A stretch of 64,000 nucleotides of DNA. Origin: Catellatospora coxensis (GTDB lineage Bacteria; Actinomycetota; Actinomycetes; Mycobacteriales; Micromonosporaceae). The translations under genes were made by a program, and so were the position numbers. The notes beneath the pieces are model-generated. The model worked only from the letters and a program-made list of their open reading frames with translations. It ran no database searches and was not told the DNA's origin. Of this stretch, positions 1 to 8,807 are shown one piece after another (within the stretch, counting starts at the first letter, position 1; each line of letters starts with the position of its first letter). Where the stretch lies: assembly GCF_016862635.1 (NCBI RefSeq), contig NZ_BONI01000014.1, positions 80,242 through 144,241 of the forward strand, given 5' to 3'.

Positions 1-225
1 CGTGGCCCGGGTGTCGGCTTCCAGTGCATGGAGGCTCCGCGCCCGGAGCGCAACCGCGTACACCTCGACGTCGCCGTGCCGCACGAGCAGGCCCAGGCGC
101 GGGTCGCCGCCGCGCTCGCCGCCGGAGGCCGCCTGGTTACCGCCGAGCACGCGCCGAAGTGGTGGGTGCTGGCCGATCCGGAAGGCAATGAGGTCTGTGT
201 CGCCACCTGGGTCGGCAGGGAGTAG
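1..225 (+). CDS. VOC (glyoxalase-like) family protein, C-terminal part
   Basis: The reading frame is open from base 1, so the start lies outside the window. The visible 74 residues contain HLDVAVP, a helix, then a stretch ending in WWVLADPEGNEVCVATW. This is the typical last beta-strand pair of actinobacterial VOC/glyoxalase-like proteins, where a D-P-x-G-N-E-x-C signature carries a metal-ligand-like Glu. Substrate is unknown. It converges on the SRPBCC gene across a GC-rich hairpin. An ATG at base 28 is internal to the domain and unlikely to be the true start. Confidence 0.75.
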   Translation, partial: RGPGVGFQCMEAPRPERNRVHLDVAVPHEQAQARVAAALAAGGRLVTAEHAPKWWVLADPEGNEVCVATWVGRE

Positions 226-243
226 CGCAGTGGGCCCAAGCGA

Positions 244-300
244 GGCCGCCTCGCCGGACGCCTTCGCGGCGGGGCCGCACCGGCGTCGGCGGAGGCGGCC
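244..300. terminator. Imperfect inverted repeat between convergent genes
   Basis: Two 19-base arms (244-262 and 282-300) pair through outer and inner blocks of 9 and 5 bases with a small internal mismatch and a 19-base loop. The repeat lies between the convergent VOC and SRPBCC genes, which suggests a bidirectional intrinsic-type terminator of the T-poor actinobacterial kind. No experimental signature is visible. Confidence 0.45.
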
Positions 301-315
301 GTCCCCGGCGGCTCG

Positions 316-801
316 CTACGCGGCGAGCAGCTCGTCGATCTGGTTGATCGCCAGCGAGGCGCCCTCGACGATGCCCATGTCGAGCACCTGCTGCAGCTGC
401 TCGGCGGACTCGTAGGTGCTCACGTACGTCGCCCGGGTGCCGCCGTCGCGGGCGGTGAAGGTGTAGACGTTCTTGGAGACGGGCATCGTCGGGCTCGGGT
501 TGAAGTCCAGGTCGGCGAAGCCGTCGTCGAAGGACAGGCTCGACGGCTCGTCGACGGCGGTGACCAGCCAGTAGCCGGCGTGCTTGTCGCCCTCGGGGCC
601 GGTCATGAAGTAGGTGACGCGCCCGCCGGGCCGCAGGTCGTGCTCGACCACGGTCGCCGGGTAGGTCGGCGGGCCCCATACCTTCTCCAGCTGGCGCGGG
701 TCGGCGTAGAGCTGCCAGATCCGGGCCACCGGGGCGGCGAAGTCGGCGGTGATGGTCAGCGTCAGGTTGTCGAGGTCGTGCCGGACGTCGGTCACGGGCA
801 T
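316..801 (-). CDS. SRPBCC (AHSA1-like) family protein
   Basis: 161 residues with the START/AHSA1 hallmarks: FAAPVARIWQLYADP near residue 20, the W-G-P-P-T-Y-P loop, the LRPGGRVTYFMTGPEGD turn, and a long C-terminal helix (EQLQQVLDMGIVEGASLAINQIDELL). Such proteins bind small hydrophobic ligands in a helix-grip cavity. The ATG at 801 has a GGAGG inside the end of the upstream ArsR gene, only 3 bases away, so the two are co-transcribed. ArsR-SRPBCC pairs are a recurrent actinobacterial arrangement in which the regulator controls its partner. Ligand unknown. Confidence 0.9.
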   Translation of the reverse strand: MPVTDVRHDLDNLTLTITADFAAPVARIWQLYADPRQLEKVWGPPTYPATVVEHDLRPGGRVTYFMTGPEGDKHAGYWLVTAVDEPSSLSFDDGFADLDFNPSPTMPVSKNVYTFTARDGGTRATYVSTYESAEQLQQVLDMGIVEGASLAINQIDELLAA

Positions 802-804
802 GGT

Positions 805-1146
805 TCAGTCCTCCTGGTCGGTATCGGATGCGATGAGCTCGTCGATGCGCGCGATGCGGCCGCGCCACACCTGCTCCAGCTCGGCGAGCATGGACGCCAC
901 CGAGCGCACCGCCGCCACGTCGCCGCTGACCAGCTGCTCGCGGCCGCTGCGCAGCTTGGTGAGCAGGCCGGCCTTCTCCAGCACGGCGACGTGTTTCTGC
1001 ACCGCGGCGAAGCTCATGTCGTACTTCGCCGCGAGCGCGGAGACCGAGTGCTGCCCGGCCAGCACGCGGCGCATGATGTCGCGCCGGGTGCGGTCGGCCA
1101 GGGCGTGGAAGAAGGCGTCTGCTTGGTCCTCGCTCTGCTCGGCCAC
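805..1146 (-). CDS. ArsR-family transcriptional regulator
   Basis: Winged helix-turn-helix protein: DAFFHALADRTRRDIMRRVL, then SVSALAAKYDMSFAAVQKHVAVL as the recognition region and KLRSGREQ as the wing. No cysteine metal-binding box is visible, so it is probably not a metal sensor but an ArsR/HTH_20 regulator of the SRPBCC partner. I choose the GTG at 1146 (113 residues). An ideal promoter ends about nine bases upstream, which would make the mRNA leaderless. A TTG at 1161 in the same frame lies upstream of that expected transcription start. Confidence 0.88.
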   Translation of the reverse strand: MAEQSEDQADAFFHALADRTRRDIMRRVLAGQHSVSALAAKYDMSFAAVQKHVAVLEKAGLLTKLRSGREQLVSGDVAAVRSVASMLAELEQVWRGRIARIDELIASDTDQED

Positions 1147-1154
1147 GCCCCAAA

Positions 1155-1183
1155 TATACAACCAATCGGTTGTACGTTGTCAA
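1155..1183 (-). promoter_or_regulatory. Strong promoter of arsR-SRPBCC, likely leaderless
   Basis: On the minus strand TTGACA (1183-1178) and TGTATA (1160-1155) are separated by exactly 17 bases. The expected transcription start, about 7 bases after the -10 hexamer, falls within two bases of the GTG at 1146. That implies a leaderless transcript. The operator palindrome fills most of the spacer, so repressor binding would exclude RNA polymerase. Confidence 0.75.
1157..1174. promoter_or_regulatory. ArsR operator palindrome
   Basis: tacaaccaatcggttgta is a perfect inverted repeat with 7-base arms and a 4-base centre. It overlaps the -10 hexamer and spacer of the arsR promoter. This is the placement expected for autorepression by the ArsR-family protein encoded immediately downstream. 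Confidence 0.75.
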
Positions 1184-1193
1184 GAAAGCCTGG

Positions 1194-2717
1194 TCATCGC
1201 CGGTATTGGGCCGCCGAACCCCTGGTCGCCGGGTCCTCGTACGCCCCGGCGCGGCCCCGGTCGACGTGCCAGCTGGTCAGCGTGCTGACCGTGGCGTTGG
1301 GGTTGGCGCGGTCGCCGACCACCCGCAGCCGGGTCGTCCAGCGCTGCGGCGTCACCTCGTACAGGTCGTAGCCGTACCGGTTGCCCTCGAAGTACTGCAG
1401 GTGCGGGTTGGCCTGCCCGAGCCGCGGCCCGTTGGTCGCGTTCCAGCTCGCCGAGTACGCCCCCGAGGTCGTCGAGTGCGCCACGAACTCGGTCCCGATC
1501 ACCGGTGCGGCCAGGTTGTCGAAGTCGGGGCGCACGTCCTGCACGAACGCGCTGTGCCAGTCGCCGGTGATGGTGACGAAGTCGGCGATGCCCTGCTGCT
1601 GGGCGTAGGTGAGCAGTTCGGTGCGCTCGGCCCGGAAGCCGTCCCACTGGTCGGTGAACATGTATCCGCCGTCGGGGTTGCGCTGCTGGCTGAGGAAGAT
1701 CGAGTTGACCCAGCAGTGCCAGCCGCCGCCGCGCTGGGAGATCCGGTCCTTGACCCACTGCTTCTGCGTCGCGCCCAGGATCGACCCGCCGGTGAGGTTC
1801 TGCTCGGTGCGGTACTGCCGCAGGTCGAGGATGACCAGCTCCAGCAGGTCGCCCCACTTGCGGTGGCGGTAGATGCGCGGGTCGGGCAGCGCCGTGTCGG
1901 AGCCCTCCAGCCGCAGCGGCAGGTGCTCGTACCAGCCCTGGTAGGCCGCCGAGCGGCGGGCCACGAAACTCGCCGCGCCACGCGAACCGGTGTAGTCGTT
2001 GACGACCTCGTGATCGTCCCAGGTCAGGTAGAACGGGTGCGCGGCGTGCACGTCGCGCAGCAGCGGGTCGCCCTTGTACAGCGCGTGCAGCTTGCGGTAG
2101 TCGTTCAGGGTGTACGCGGTGCCCAGCTCCGAGCCCTCGTACACGTAGTCGCCGAGGTGCACCACGAAGTCCAGGTTGGCGTCGGCGGCGATGTCGCGCA
2201 TCCCCGGGTACTCGCCGGACTGGTAGTGCTGGCAGTTCAGCGACGCGAACCGGACCAGGTTCACCGAGCCGACCGGCGCGGTCTTCGTCCGCCCGACCCG
2301 GCTGTACTGGCCCAGCGCCCGGAACCGGTAGTGGTAGCGCCGCCCGGCGCTCAACCCGTCGACGACGATGTGGACACTGTGCCCGAGCAGCACCGACGCG
2401 GCGACCGACCCGGACGCGACCACGTCGCTCATCGCCGCGTCGGTGGCGACGCTCCAGTCGACCTGCACGATGTCGGGCAGCGGCTGCACGTCCGTGAGGG
2501 GGTCCGGGGCCAGCCGGGTCCACAGCACGACGCTGGTCGGCAGCGGGTCGCCGGAGCCGACACCGAGGGTGAACGGGGCCGGATCCCAGCTCGCGCCCAG
2601 TGCCGCGGCGGCGGCGTAGGCGGCCCGCGGGCCGAGTTCCCGGGCCAGCGGCCACGCGGTGGCCAGCGCGCCCGCGCCGGCGGCGGCCTGCAGCAGTTGG
2701 CGGCGGTGCAGGGCCAT
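1194..2717 (-). CDS. phoD: PhoD-like alkaline phosphatase, Tat-exported
   Basis: 507 residues. The N-terminus HRRQLLQAAAGAGALATA is a twin-arginine signal peptide ending near AYA. The mature part has the PhoD N-terminal fibronectin-like domain (FTLGVGSGDPLPTSVVLWTRL) and the phosphoesterase core: VVHLGDYVYE, LTWDDHEVVNDY and ITGDWHSAF supply the Asp, His and Asn metal ligands. PhoD enzymes hydrolyse phosphomono- and diesters outside the cell with Ca/Fe cofactors. The ATG at 2717 overlaps the stop of the upstream two-repeat gene by one base (TGATG), so translation is probably coupled. No pho box could be assigned. Confidence 0.92.
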   Translation of the reverse strand: MALHRRQLLQAAAGAGALATAWPLARELGPRAAYAAAAALGASWDPAPFTLGVGSGDPLPTSVVLWTRLAPDPLTDVQPLPDIVQVDWSVATDAAMSDVVASGSVAASVLLGHSVHIVVDGLSAGRRYHYRFRALGQYSRVGRTKTAPVGSVNLVRFASLNCQHYQSGEYPGMRDIAADANLDFVVHLGDYVYEGSELGTAYTLNDYRKLHALYKGDPLLRDVHAAHPFYLTWDDHEVVNDYTGSRGAASFVARRSAAYQGWYEHLPLRLEGSDTALPDPRIYRHRKWGDLLELVILDLRQYRTEQNLTGGSILGATQKQWVKDRISQRGGGWHCWVNSIFLSQQRNPDGGYMFTDQWDGFRAERTELLTYAQQQGIADFVTITGDWHSAFVQDVRPDFDNLAAPVIGTEFVAHSTTSGAYSASWNATNGPRLGQANPHLQYFEGNRYGYDLYEVTPQRWTTRLRVVGDRANPNATVSTLTSWHVDRGRAGAYEDPATRGSAAQYRR

Positions 2718-3823
2718 CAGGCTCCTCCGGTGATGCTCAGGGACAGGGAGTCGACGTAGCCGTCGTTGGAGGCGCCGCCGGAGCGCACGAACAGCAGCTC
2801 GACCTGCGCGGTGCGGCTGCCCACGGGCACGGCGCCGGCCGCGGTGCGCGACAGCATCCCGGTGGTGTCGGCGCGCTGCGCGGCGGTGACCGGCCCGAGC
2901 ACCACCGTGGCCAGGGTCTGCCCGGCGGCGTTGCGGAACGCGACGGACAGCTGCGCGGTGTCGTTCTGGTCGGCGTACCCGCCGAGCCAGGCCGCCACGT
3001 CGTAGCGGGCGGTGCCGGCGTCGATCGCCGCGGTGCCGGGCAGCGTCACGCTCTGCCCGATGCGGCTGCGGGCCGAGGTGCCGCCGCCGAGGAAGTTGAC
3101 ACCGCGGTCGGCCGGTCCGGGGCTGGCGGAGTTCGGATACCCGCTGGTGCCGTACGTGATGACGGCCGTGCCGCCCTCCAGGTGCGTCCAGCCGGGGATC
3201 GACGCGGTCGCGCCGCCGCTGCCGCCGGGGCCGGCGTCGCCGCCCGGGTTGGCGAGCAGGTTCACGTCCGGTGTGGACAGGATGAGCCAGAGGCTGTCGG
3301 CGTAGCCGTCGTTGGAGACGTTGCCGTCGCGGGTGAACAGCAGCAGCACCCGGGCGGTGCGGCTGCCGGGCGGCACGGTGCCGGTCTGGGCGCGGCGCAG
3401 CAGGCCGGTCGTGTTCGCGCGTTCGGCGGCGGTGACCGGGCCGAGCACGACCACGCCGAGGGGGCGGGCGGCGGCGTCGAGGAACTCGACGGACAGGCGT
3501 ACGCCGTCGTCCTGGGCCGCGTAGCCGCCCAGCCAACCGCCGACGTCGAACAGGACCGTGCCCGCGTCGATCTGCGCCGTCATCGGCAGCGTGATCTGCT
3601 GCGTGAGCCGGGTGCGCGGGGAGTCGCCGCCGCCGAGGAAGTTCGCGCCGCGATCGGTCGGCCCGGGGCTGGACGCGGTCGGATAACCGCTGCTGCCGTA
3701 CGCGATGACGGCCGCGACGCCCTCGATGGTGGTCCACCCGGGGATCACCGGGGTCGGCGTGCCGGCGCCGCCGGTGCCGACGTCGGCGCCCGGGTTGGCG
3801 ATCAGGTTCGCTGTCTTCACCAT
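2717..3823 (-). CDS. Two-repeat beta-sandwich-like protein upstream of phoD
   Basis: 368 residues made of two homologous halves of about 180 residues. Each begins NL(I/L)ANPG, continues through IPGWT.LEG..AVI.YG.SGYP..SPGP.DRG.NFLGGG, and ends SRTA.V.LLF.R.G..SNDGY.DSL. This resembles carbohydrate-binding-module-like jelly rolls that follow an N-L-x-x-N-P-G motif. The family is not certain. A clear AGGAGG precedes the ATG at 3823. Unusually, no Sec, Tat or lipoprotein signal is present, although the co-translated neighbour is a Tat-exported phosphatase. It may be exported in complex with PhoD or stay cytoplasmic. I do not assign a function. Confidence 0.8.
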   Translation of the reverse strand: MVKTANLIANPGADVGTGGAGTPTPVIPGWTTIEGVAAVIAYGSSGYPTASSPGPTDRGANFLGGGDSPRTRLTQQITLPMTAQIDAGTVLFDVGGWLGGYAAQDDGVRLSVEFLDAAARPLGVVVLGPVTAAERANTTGLLRRAQTGTVPPGSRTARVLLLFTRDGNVSNDGYADSLWLILSTPDVNLLANPGGDAGPGGSGGATASIPGWTHLEGGTAVITYGTSGYPNSASPGPADRGVNFLGGGTSARSRIGQSVTLPGTAAIDAGTARYDVAAWLGGYADQNDTAQLSVAFRNAAGQTLATVVLGPVTAAQRADTTGMLSRTAAGAVPVGSRTAQVELLFVRSGGASNDGYVDSLSLSITGGA

Positions 3824-3969
3824 GGCCTCCTGACGGGATCGCCAGCAGCGTGCGGGCGTCCGCTGTCGTGGCGGCGACGCACGCATGGCGGCCGCGTGAA
3901 GCGGCGGTGATCGCCGGACATCATCTTGCGGCGACCGCGACGGACCGCCGCGTGGGAATGTTCGTGCTG

Positions 3970-4764
3970 TCAGGACGTCTTGCGCTGTGACTCCGTGGAC
4001 GTGGCCGGCGGGTCGGGCTGCTGCAGCTCCTGCCAGTGCCCGAACATGTGGATCAGCACCGTGAGTTCGGGAACGGCGCTGAGCAGCTGCGACACCGCCG
4101 GGCGGCGGCTGTCGGTCCAGATCTTCAGGCGGGTCTTGGCTGCCTCGACCCGCGTGATGGCGTGCCACGGCACCAGCGAATCGCGCCAGCGCACCCCGTC
4201 GGCGGCGAGTGTGATCGGCCCGAAGACCGCGGCGCCGGTCTTGCGAAGTTCTTCGATCTTGAGCGGGAGCTTGATCGCGGAGATGTTGGCGTCCACGAAC
4301 GACACGATCTCCGGCAGTTCCTTGTAGCGCGGTTTGCTCAGGTCGACGACCTCGCCATTGGTCAGGTCCAGCCGGCAGATCGGCACCTCGACGTACGCGG
4401 TGCCGAGGTTGGTGACCCTGGTCCAGTACCGCAGGTGCGCGACATCCTGCCAGGTCACCACCGAGGTGGCCGTGCCCTGAGGATCGACGGTCAGGGTCCC
4501 GCCGGTGTACAGGTGCAGCCACGTGTTGGCCTTGCGCCAGGTGACCAGCGCGGCGATCGCCGCCAGTGCGAGCACGCCCACGCCCATCGCGATGACCGCG
4601 CCCACGCCGTCGTTGAGGGTCAGCAGCAGCAGAGCCAGCGCGGCGACGCAGACGACGACGACGATGTCGGCGGCGATCGCGGGCCGGTAGCGGCCCCGCA
4701 GCTCACCCAGGCCGGCTTCGGTCACGGCCTGCTCGATCGAGCGTCCACCCTCACGACCCACCAT
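3970..4764 (-). CDS. Membrane protein with PH-like (DUF6585-like) domain
   Basis: About 264 residues from the ATG at 4764; an alternative ATG at 4782 is also in frame. An N-terminal soluble segment is followed by two transmembrane helices (IAADIVVVVCVAALALLLLT and a second around VIAMGVGVLALAAIAALV). A beta-rich cytoplasmic part then carries LHLYTGGTLTV and later ITLAADGVRWRDSLVPWHAIT, two repeats of the PH/bPH-like strand pattern. Such proteins are widespread in actinobacteria and have no known reaction. The gene ends in a short charged tail. Neither start has a convincing Shine-Dalgarno sequence. Confidence 0.7.
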   Translation of the reverse strand: MVGREGGRSIEQAVTEAGLGELRGRYRPAIAADIVVVVCVAALALLLLTLNDGVGAVIAMGVGVLALAAIAALVTWRKANTWLHLYTGGTLTVDPQGTATSVVTWQDVAHLRYWTRVTNLGTAYVEVPICRLDLTNGEVVDLSKPRYKELPEIVSFVDANISAIKLPLKIEELRKTGAAVFGPITLAADGVRWRDSLVPWHAITRVEAAKTRLKIWTDSRRPAVSQLLSAVPELTVLIHMFGHWQELQQPDPPATSTESQRKTS

Positions 4765-4888
4765 GGGCAGATCATGCCGCACACATGGTCATTCATCAAT
4801 GGGTTGCGGTGTGCCAGGTCGGCCTGGAGATCGGCTTCGCCCGAACGCGGGTTACCCGGCTCGGGCGATGCCCGATAGCGTCTGGCGC

Positions 4889-5320
4889 ATGGCACGCAGA
4901 TGGATGTTCCCGACGCTGATCGCGATCAGCGGCGCGGCGATGGCGGCACGGCAGGTCGCCACCGGCTCCCCGGTCGCCGGGGCGGTGCTCGCGGTGCTGT
5001 TCGGGCTGCTCGCGTTCATCCTGTCGCCGCTGGCCTTCCCGCGGTCGATCGCCGCCGCCGAAGCGCAGCGGCGCGCCGCCGAGGACGGCAGACCCATCGT
5101 GTACTGGCGCACGGGCTGCCCGTTCTGCCTGCGCCTGCGCGCCCGGCTCGGTCCGGCCGGAGCGCGGCGGGCGCACTGGGTCGACATCTGGCGCGACCCG
5201 GACGGGGCGGCCGCGGTGCGCGCCATCACCGGCGGGGACGAGACGGTGCCGACCGTCGTCATCGGCGACCGGTCGCACGTCAACCCCGACCCGAACTGGC
5301 TCCGGCAGCAGCTCGCCTGA
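4889..5320 (+). CDS. Membrane-anchored glutaredoxin-like protein
   Basis: 143 residues from the ATG at 4889; an in-frame ATG at 4868 is possible. Two hydrophobic helices (TLIAISGAAMAARQVA and AGAVLAVLFGLLAFILSPLAF) precede a thioredoxin-fold domain. That domain has the redox motif CPFC in VYWRTGCPFCLRLR and the cis-proline region ETVPTVVIGD. This is the known actinobacterial layout of glutaredoxins and mycoredoxin-like proteins (CxxC reductases using mycothiol or NrdH-type reduction) tethered to the inner membrane. It converges on an MFS gene with only 20 bases between stops. Confidence 0.88.
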   Translation: MARRWMFPTLIAISGAAMAARQVATGSPVAGAVLAVLFGLLAFILSPLAFPRSIAAAEAQRRAAEDGRPIVYWRTGCPFCLRLRARLGPAGARRAHWVDIWRDPDGAAAVRAITGGDETVPTVVIGDRSHVNPDPNWLRQQLA

Positions 5321-5340
5321 CGGCGGTTCGGCCTGCGACG

Positions 5341-6546
5341 TCAGGCGTTGGCTGCCGGCGTGGCGGCGGTCCGAAACCAGCGCGGGCGGCGGGGGACCGC
5401 CAGCAGCGCCACTCCCAGCTGCACCGCCCCGGCGGCGATCAGTGTCGGGCCCGCCCCGGCCAGGCCGATGACCGCGCCGCCGAGCAGCAGCCCGGTGGAG
5501 ACCGCGCCGTCGTGCAGCAGGCTTTCGGCGGCGAACGCCGCCCGGCGGTCGGCCCCTTCCGTGGTGGTGCTGATGAGCCGGTTCAGCGCGCCGATGCCCA
5601 GCGGCATGAAGAATCCGCCGGCCGCCGCGGCGCATCCGAGCAGGGCCGGCGACCCGGTCAGGGCGGGCAGTGCCAGGAACGTGACACCCAGCGCCGCCCA
5701 GCCGGTCGCCATCGTGGCCAGCATCGGCAGCCGCGGCACGAGGGTGGGCGCGAGCAGCGCCCCGGCGAGCGAGCCGATCCCGTAGCCGGTCAGCGCCGCC
5801 GACACCAGGATCCCGGGCCGTGCGGTCTGCGCGCCGAGGATGGCCAGCCCGAGCGTGAACGCGAACCACACGAGCCCGCCGACGGCCGACATGGTGACAC
5901 CGATGCGGATGTCGCGGTGGCGGCGCAACACGTCGCGCAGCGGCGGCGCGACATCGAGCTCGGCCGCGGGTGCCGCGGTGCCGCGTACACCGAGCATGAG
6001 CAGCGCGGCGACGGCGACGCCGGTGGCTTCGGCCCACAGCAGTGGCATCGTGCCGCCCTGGGCCACGGCCCACCCGGCCAGCGGTGGCGCGAAGATCATC
6101 GTCACCCGGTGCAGGAAGTCCTGCCAGGCCAGCGCCTTCGTCGCGGCAGTCGGCCCGACCCGGTCGCCGAGGTCGGCCAGCAGCGCCCGCTGGGCGGGCC
6201 CGCTCAGCGCGGTCGCGCAGCCGGTGATCAGCCCGGTGGCCGCGAGATGGGCTGCGGAGATCCCGCCGAACGCGACCCCGACGGGCACCACGAGCAGGCC
6301 GACGACCTGCACCGCGAGTACGCAGGCCAGCGTCCGGCCTCCGGTCAGGCGCTGGCGCAGCCGGCGTGCCCACCACGCGGAGGTCAGCACCGGCAACCCG
6401 ACCGCGCCGCCGACCAGGCCCGTGGTCCAGACCGAACCGGTCTCGGCCAGGGCCACCAGTGGCAGTGCGACGGCGGTGGCCCGCTGTCCCGTCCAGGTGA
6501 TCAAGGTGGTGGTCAGCATCGCGGCGATGTCACGGCGGGGGTTCAC
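5341..6546 (-). CDS. MFS transporter
   Basis: 401 residues with about 12 hydrophobic segments. There is an MFS-like loop WWARRLRQRLTGGR between helices 2 and 3, and glycine-rich helices throughout. It resembles drug/multidrug exporters of the major facilitator superfamily. I choose the GTG at 6546 (VNPRRDIAAMLTTTL). An open frame continues upstream but only as antisense of the LysR gene. It is divergent from that LysR gene with a 73-base shared control region, so the LysR protein is the likely regulator. Substrate unknown. Confidence 0.87.
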   Translation of the reverse strand: MNPRRDIAAMLTTTLITWTGQRATAVALPLVALAETGSVWTTGLVGGAVGLPVLTSAWWARRLRQRLTGGRTLACVLAVQVVGLLVVPVGVAFGGISAAHLAATGLITGCATALSGPAQRALLADLGDRVGPTAATKALAWQDFLHRVTMIFAPPLAGWAVAQGGTMPLLWAEATGVAVAALLMLGVRGTAAPAAELDVAPPLRDVLRRHRDIRIGVTMSAVGGLVWFAFTLGLAILGAQTARPGILVSAALTGYGIGSLAGALLAPTLVPRLPMLATMATGWAALGVTFLALPALTGSPALLGCAAAAGGFFMPLGIGALNRLISTTTEGADRRAAFAAESLLHDGAVSTGLLLGGAVIGLAGAGPTLIAAGAVQLGVALLAVPRRPRWFRTAATPAANA

Positions 6547-6602
6547 GTCTTCGATCTTCGAACCGGGCCGCGTCGGACGGTAGGCGGTGATCCGTGACCG
6601 CT

Positions 6603-6625
6603 GCTCATAAGCTCGGCATATGAGC
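6603..6625. promoter_or_regulatory. Inverted repeat over the LysR start, candidate LysR site
   Basis: gctcata (6603-6609) and tatgagc (6619-6625) form a 7-base inverted repeat with a 9-base centre. It spans the ATG of the LysR gene at 6620. A -10-like tcataa at 6605-6610 lies about nine bases before the ATG, which would fit a leaderless or near-leaderless transcript. The repeat is a plausible autoregulatory LysR binding site for the divergent pair. Confidence 0.45.
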
Positions 6626-7525
6626 TCATTGCCGTCGGTGGACGATCTACGCCTGGTCGAGGCCGTGGCCAGGCACGGCTCGCTCGGGGCCGCCGGGCGC
6701 GAATTGATGATCAGCCAACCCGCCGCCAGCAACCGCCTCGCCGCGCTCGAACGCCGTATCGGCGAGCGCCTGTTCGACCGCGACACCACCGGGGCACGCC
6801 CGACCGCCGCCGGTCGCGCGCTGTGCCACGAGGCGACCCACGTGCTCGGCCACCTGGAGGCGATCTTCGACCGGACCCGTGCCGCCGCGCAGTCGCGCAC
6901 GCTGACCGTCGGCACCTTCGGCAGCCTCGCGCCGTGGCTGTTCCCGGCCCTCGACGACCTCCTCGCCGACGCCGCCGTCACCCCGGTCGTCGACCACGGC
7001 GACCGGCTCGTGGGGTGGGTCGGCGAAGGCTCGCTGGACGCCGCGTTCGTCGCGATCGCCAACCAGCTGCGCCTGCCCGCGACCGTCGGCGCGGTCCCGG
7101 TGGCCGTCGACCGGCTGGCCGTGCTCAGCCCGTCCGGTGTCACCACCGGACGGGGCCGTCACCCGTTCGCGGGCCGCACGGTCGTCACCTACACGTACGA
7201 CATGTCCACCGAGGCGCTGCACCGCAGGCTGTCCGAACTCGGCGGCATGCCCCGGACGGCGGCCACCGCCGAGACGGCGGTGCGCCTGGCCCGCAAGCTC
7301 GCCTGCCCGGCGGTGCTGCCGCGCGGGCTCGCCCTGGCGTACGCCGCCCCCGGTGAGCGGGTCACGGCCGCGGCGGTGACCGGTCGGCTCACCCTCTACA
7401 TGGTCACCACCCGCCCGACCCCGCCCGAGTTCGCGCCGCTCACGACACGACTGCACACCCATCTCGGCCTGGACGGCCCCGTCACGCCGACCTCGACGGG
7501 AACCGCTGCCGGTGGCCGGCGTTAG
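6620..7525 (+). CDS. LysR-family transcriptional regulator
   Basis: 301 residues. The N-terminal winged helix reads LRLVEAVARHGSLGAAGREL, ISQPAASNRLAALERRIG and RLFDRDTTGARPTAAGRAL, the canonical LysR signature. The rest is a periplasmic-binding-protein-like effector domain of about 200 residues (TVGTFGSLAPWLFPALDDLL). The gene is divergent from the MFS transporter and is likely its regulator. It ends at a perfect 15-bp hairpin shared with the convergent efflux operon. Confidence 0.93.
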   Translation: MSSLPSVDDLRLVEAVARHGSLGAAGRELMISQPAASNRLAALERRIGERLFDRDTTGARPTAAGRALCHEATHVLGHLEAIFDRTRAAAQSRTLTVGTFGSLAPWLFPALDDLLADAAVTPVVDHGDRLVGWVGEGSLDAAFVAIANQLRLPATVGAVPVAVDRLAVLSPSGVTTGRGRHPFAGRTVVTYTYDMSTEALHRRLSELGGMPRTAATAETAVRLARKLACPAVLPRGLALAYAAPGERVTAAAVTGRLTLYMVTTRPTPPEFAPLTTRLHTHLGLDGPVTPTSTGTAAGGRR

Positions 7526-7570
7526 GGTTCGCGCGGTGCCGGATCCAGCACCGTCAAGTCTCGCCTGGGC

Positions 7571-7605
7571 GGCCGGCGGCGAACCAGTCGGGTTCGCCGC
7601 CGGCC
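7571..7605. terminator. Perfect bidirectional hairpin terminator
   Basis: Arms 7571-7585 and 7591-7605 are perfectly complementary over 15 bases with a 5-base loop (agtcg). The hairpin sits between the convergent LysR gene and the last gene of the efflux operon. No T-tract follows, which is usual in actinobacteria. It should stop transcription from both sides. Confidence 0.8.
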
Positions 7606-7608
7606 GGG

Positions 7609-8807
7609 TCAGACGCCTGCGAGCGCCTCGGTCGGCGTGAGCCGAGCTGCCCGGACCGCGGGGTAGAGGCCCGCGACCGCGCCGATCAGCAGCGTCGAGG
7701 CGAACCCGCCCGCCGTGGCCCACACCGGCACCACGGCGGGCCAGTGCTGGGTGGCCGCGTAGCCGCCGGTGACCGTGACGCCGATGGCGATGCCGCCGAG
7801 GCCGCCGAGGGCCGACAGCAGCAGCGACTCGACCAGGAACTGCAGCAGGATCTGGCCGCGGGTGGCCCCGAGCGCCCGGCGCAGGCCGATCTCGGACCGG
7901 CGTTCGAGCACCGAGATCACCATCGTGTTGGTGACGCCGATCCCGCCGACCAGCAGCGCCACCGCGCCCAGGCCGAGCAGCAGACCGCTGAACGTGTTCT
8001 CGGTGATCGTCCGGGCGGCCAAGGCGTCGGACGGCCGCGAGACCAGGACCTCGTGCGGCGCGCCCGGCCGCACGGTGCGGGGGAGGACCTTGCGCACCGC
8101 GACGACCGCGTCCTCGGCGGTGCGCGTGTAGACGGTCGTCGGATGCCCGTCGAAGCCCAGGTACGCCGTCGCCGCCGACCAGCCGACGAATACGGCGCGG
8201 TCCAGGTCCTCGGCCAGCGGCACCGGCCGCAGCACGCCCACCACGGTGAAGCGGTGGCTGCCGAGCACGATCTGCGGCCGGGCGGCGGTGTCGGCGATGC
8301 CGAGCCGTTGCGCCGCGGTCCAGCCCAGCACCGCCGTCGGGAAGTCGGCGGTGGGCAGGCTCAGCCAGCGCCCGCTGAGCGGGCTCAACCCGACCGTCTC
8401 CGGCAGGTCGAGCCGGCCCGCGTACACGGTGAGGCTGCCGGTCTGCGCGGGGTGGACGTGCTCGTTGCGGTACGCGTGCACGCCGGGCAGCCGCCCGACC
8501 GCCGACACCGACTCCACCGCCGCGACCCGGGCGATCATGGGGATCGCCTCGTCCGGCAGCTGCGCGGGCTTGTCGTCCGACGTCCGGCCCGGTTCGACCG
8601 TGAGCAGGTTGGTGCCCAGGTCGTCCAGCTGCCGGTCCAGTTCGGCCCGGCTGGAGCTGGAGATGCCGACCACGGCGATCATCGCGGCGATGCCGATCGC
8701 GATGCCGAGCGCGGACAGGAACACCCGCAGCCGCCGTGACCGCAGCCCGGCCGCGCCGACCCGCAGCACGTCGCCCGGTGACAGCCGCCCGGGTCGGGGC
8801 GGGGCGC

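Noticed and set aside
1170..2759. A 529-residue plus-strand open frame over the PhoD gene
   Set aside because: Composition is Arg/Val/Gly-rich without domains. PhoD on the opposite strand explains the region fully.
5341..7146. A 601-residue form of the MFS gene
   Set aside because: The extra N-terminal 200 residues are antisense to the LysR gene and have no membrane-protein character.
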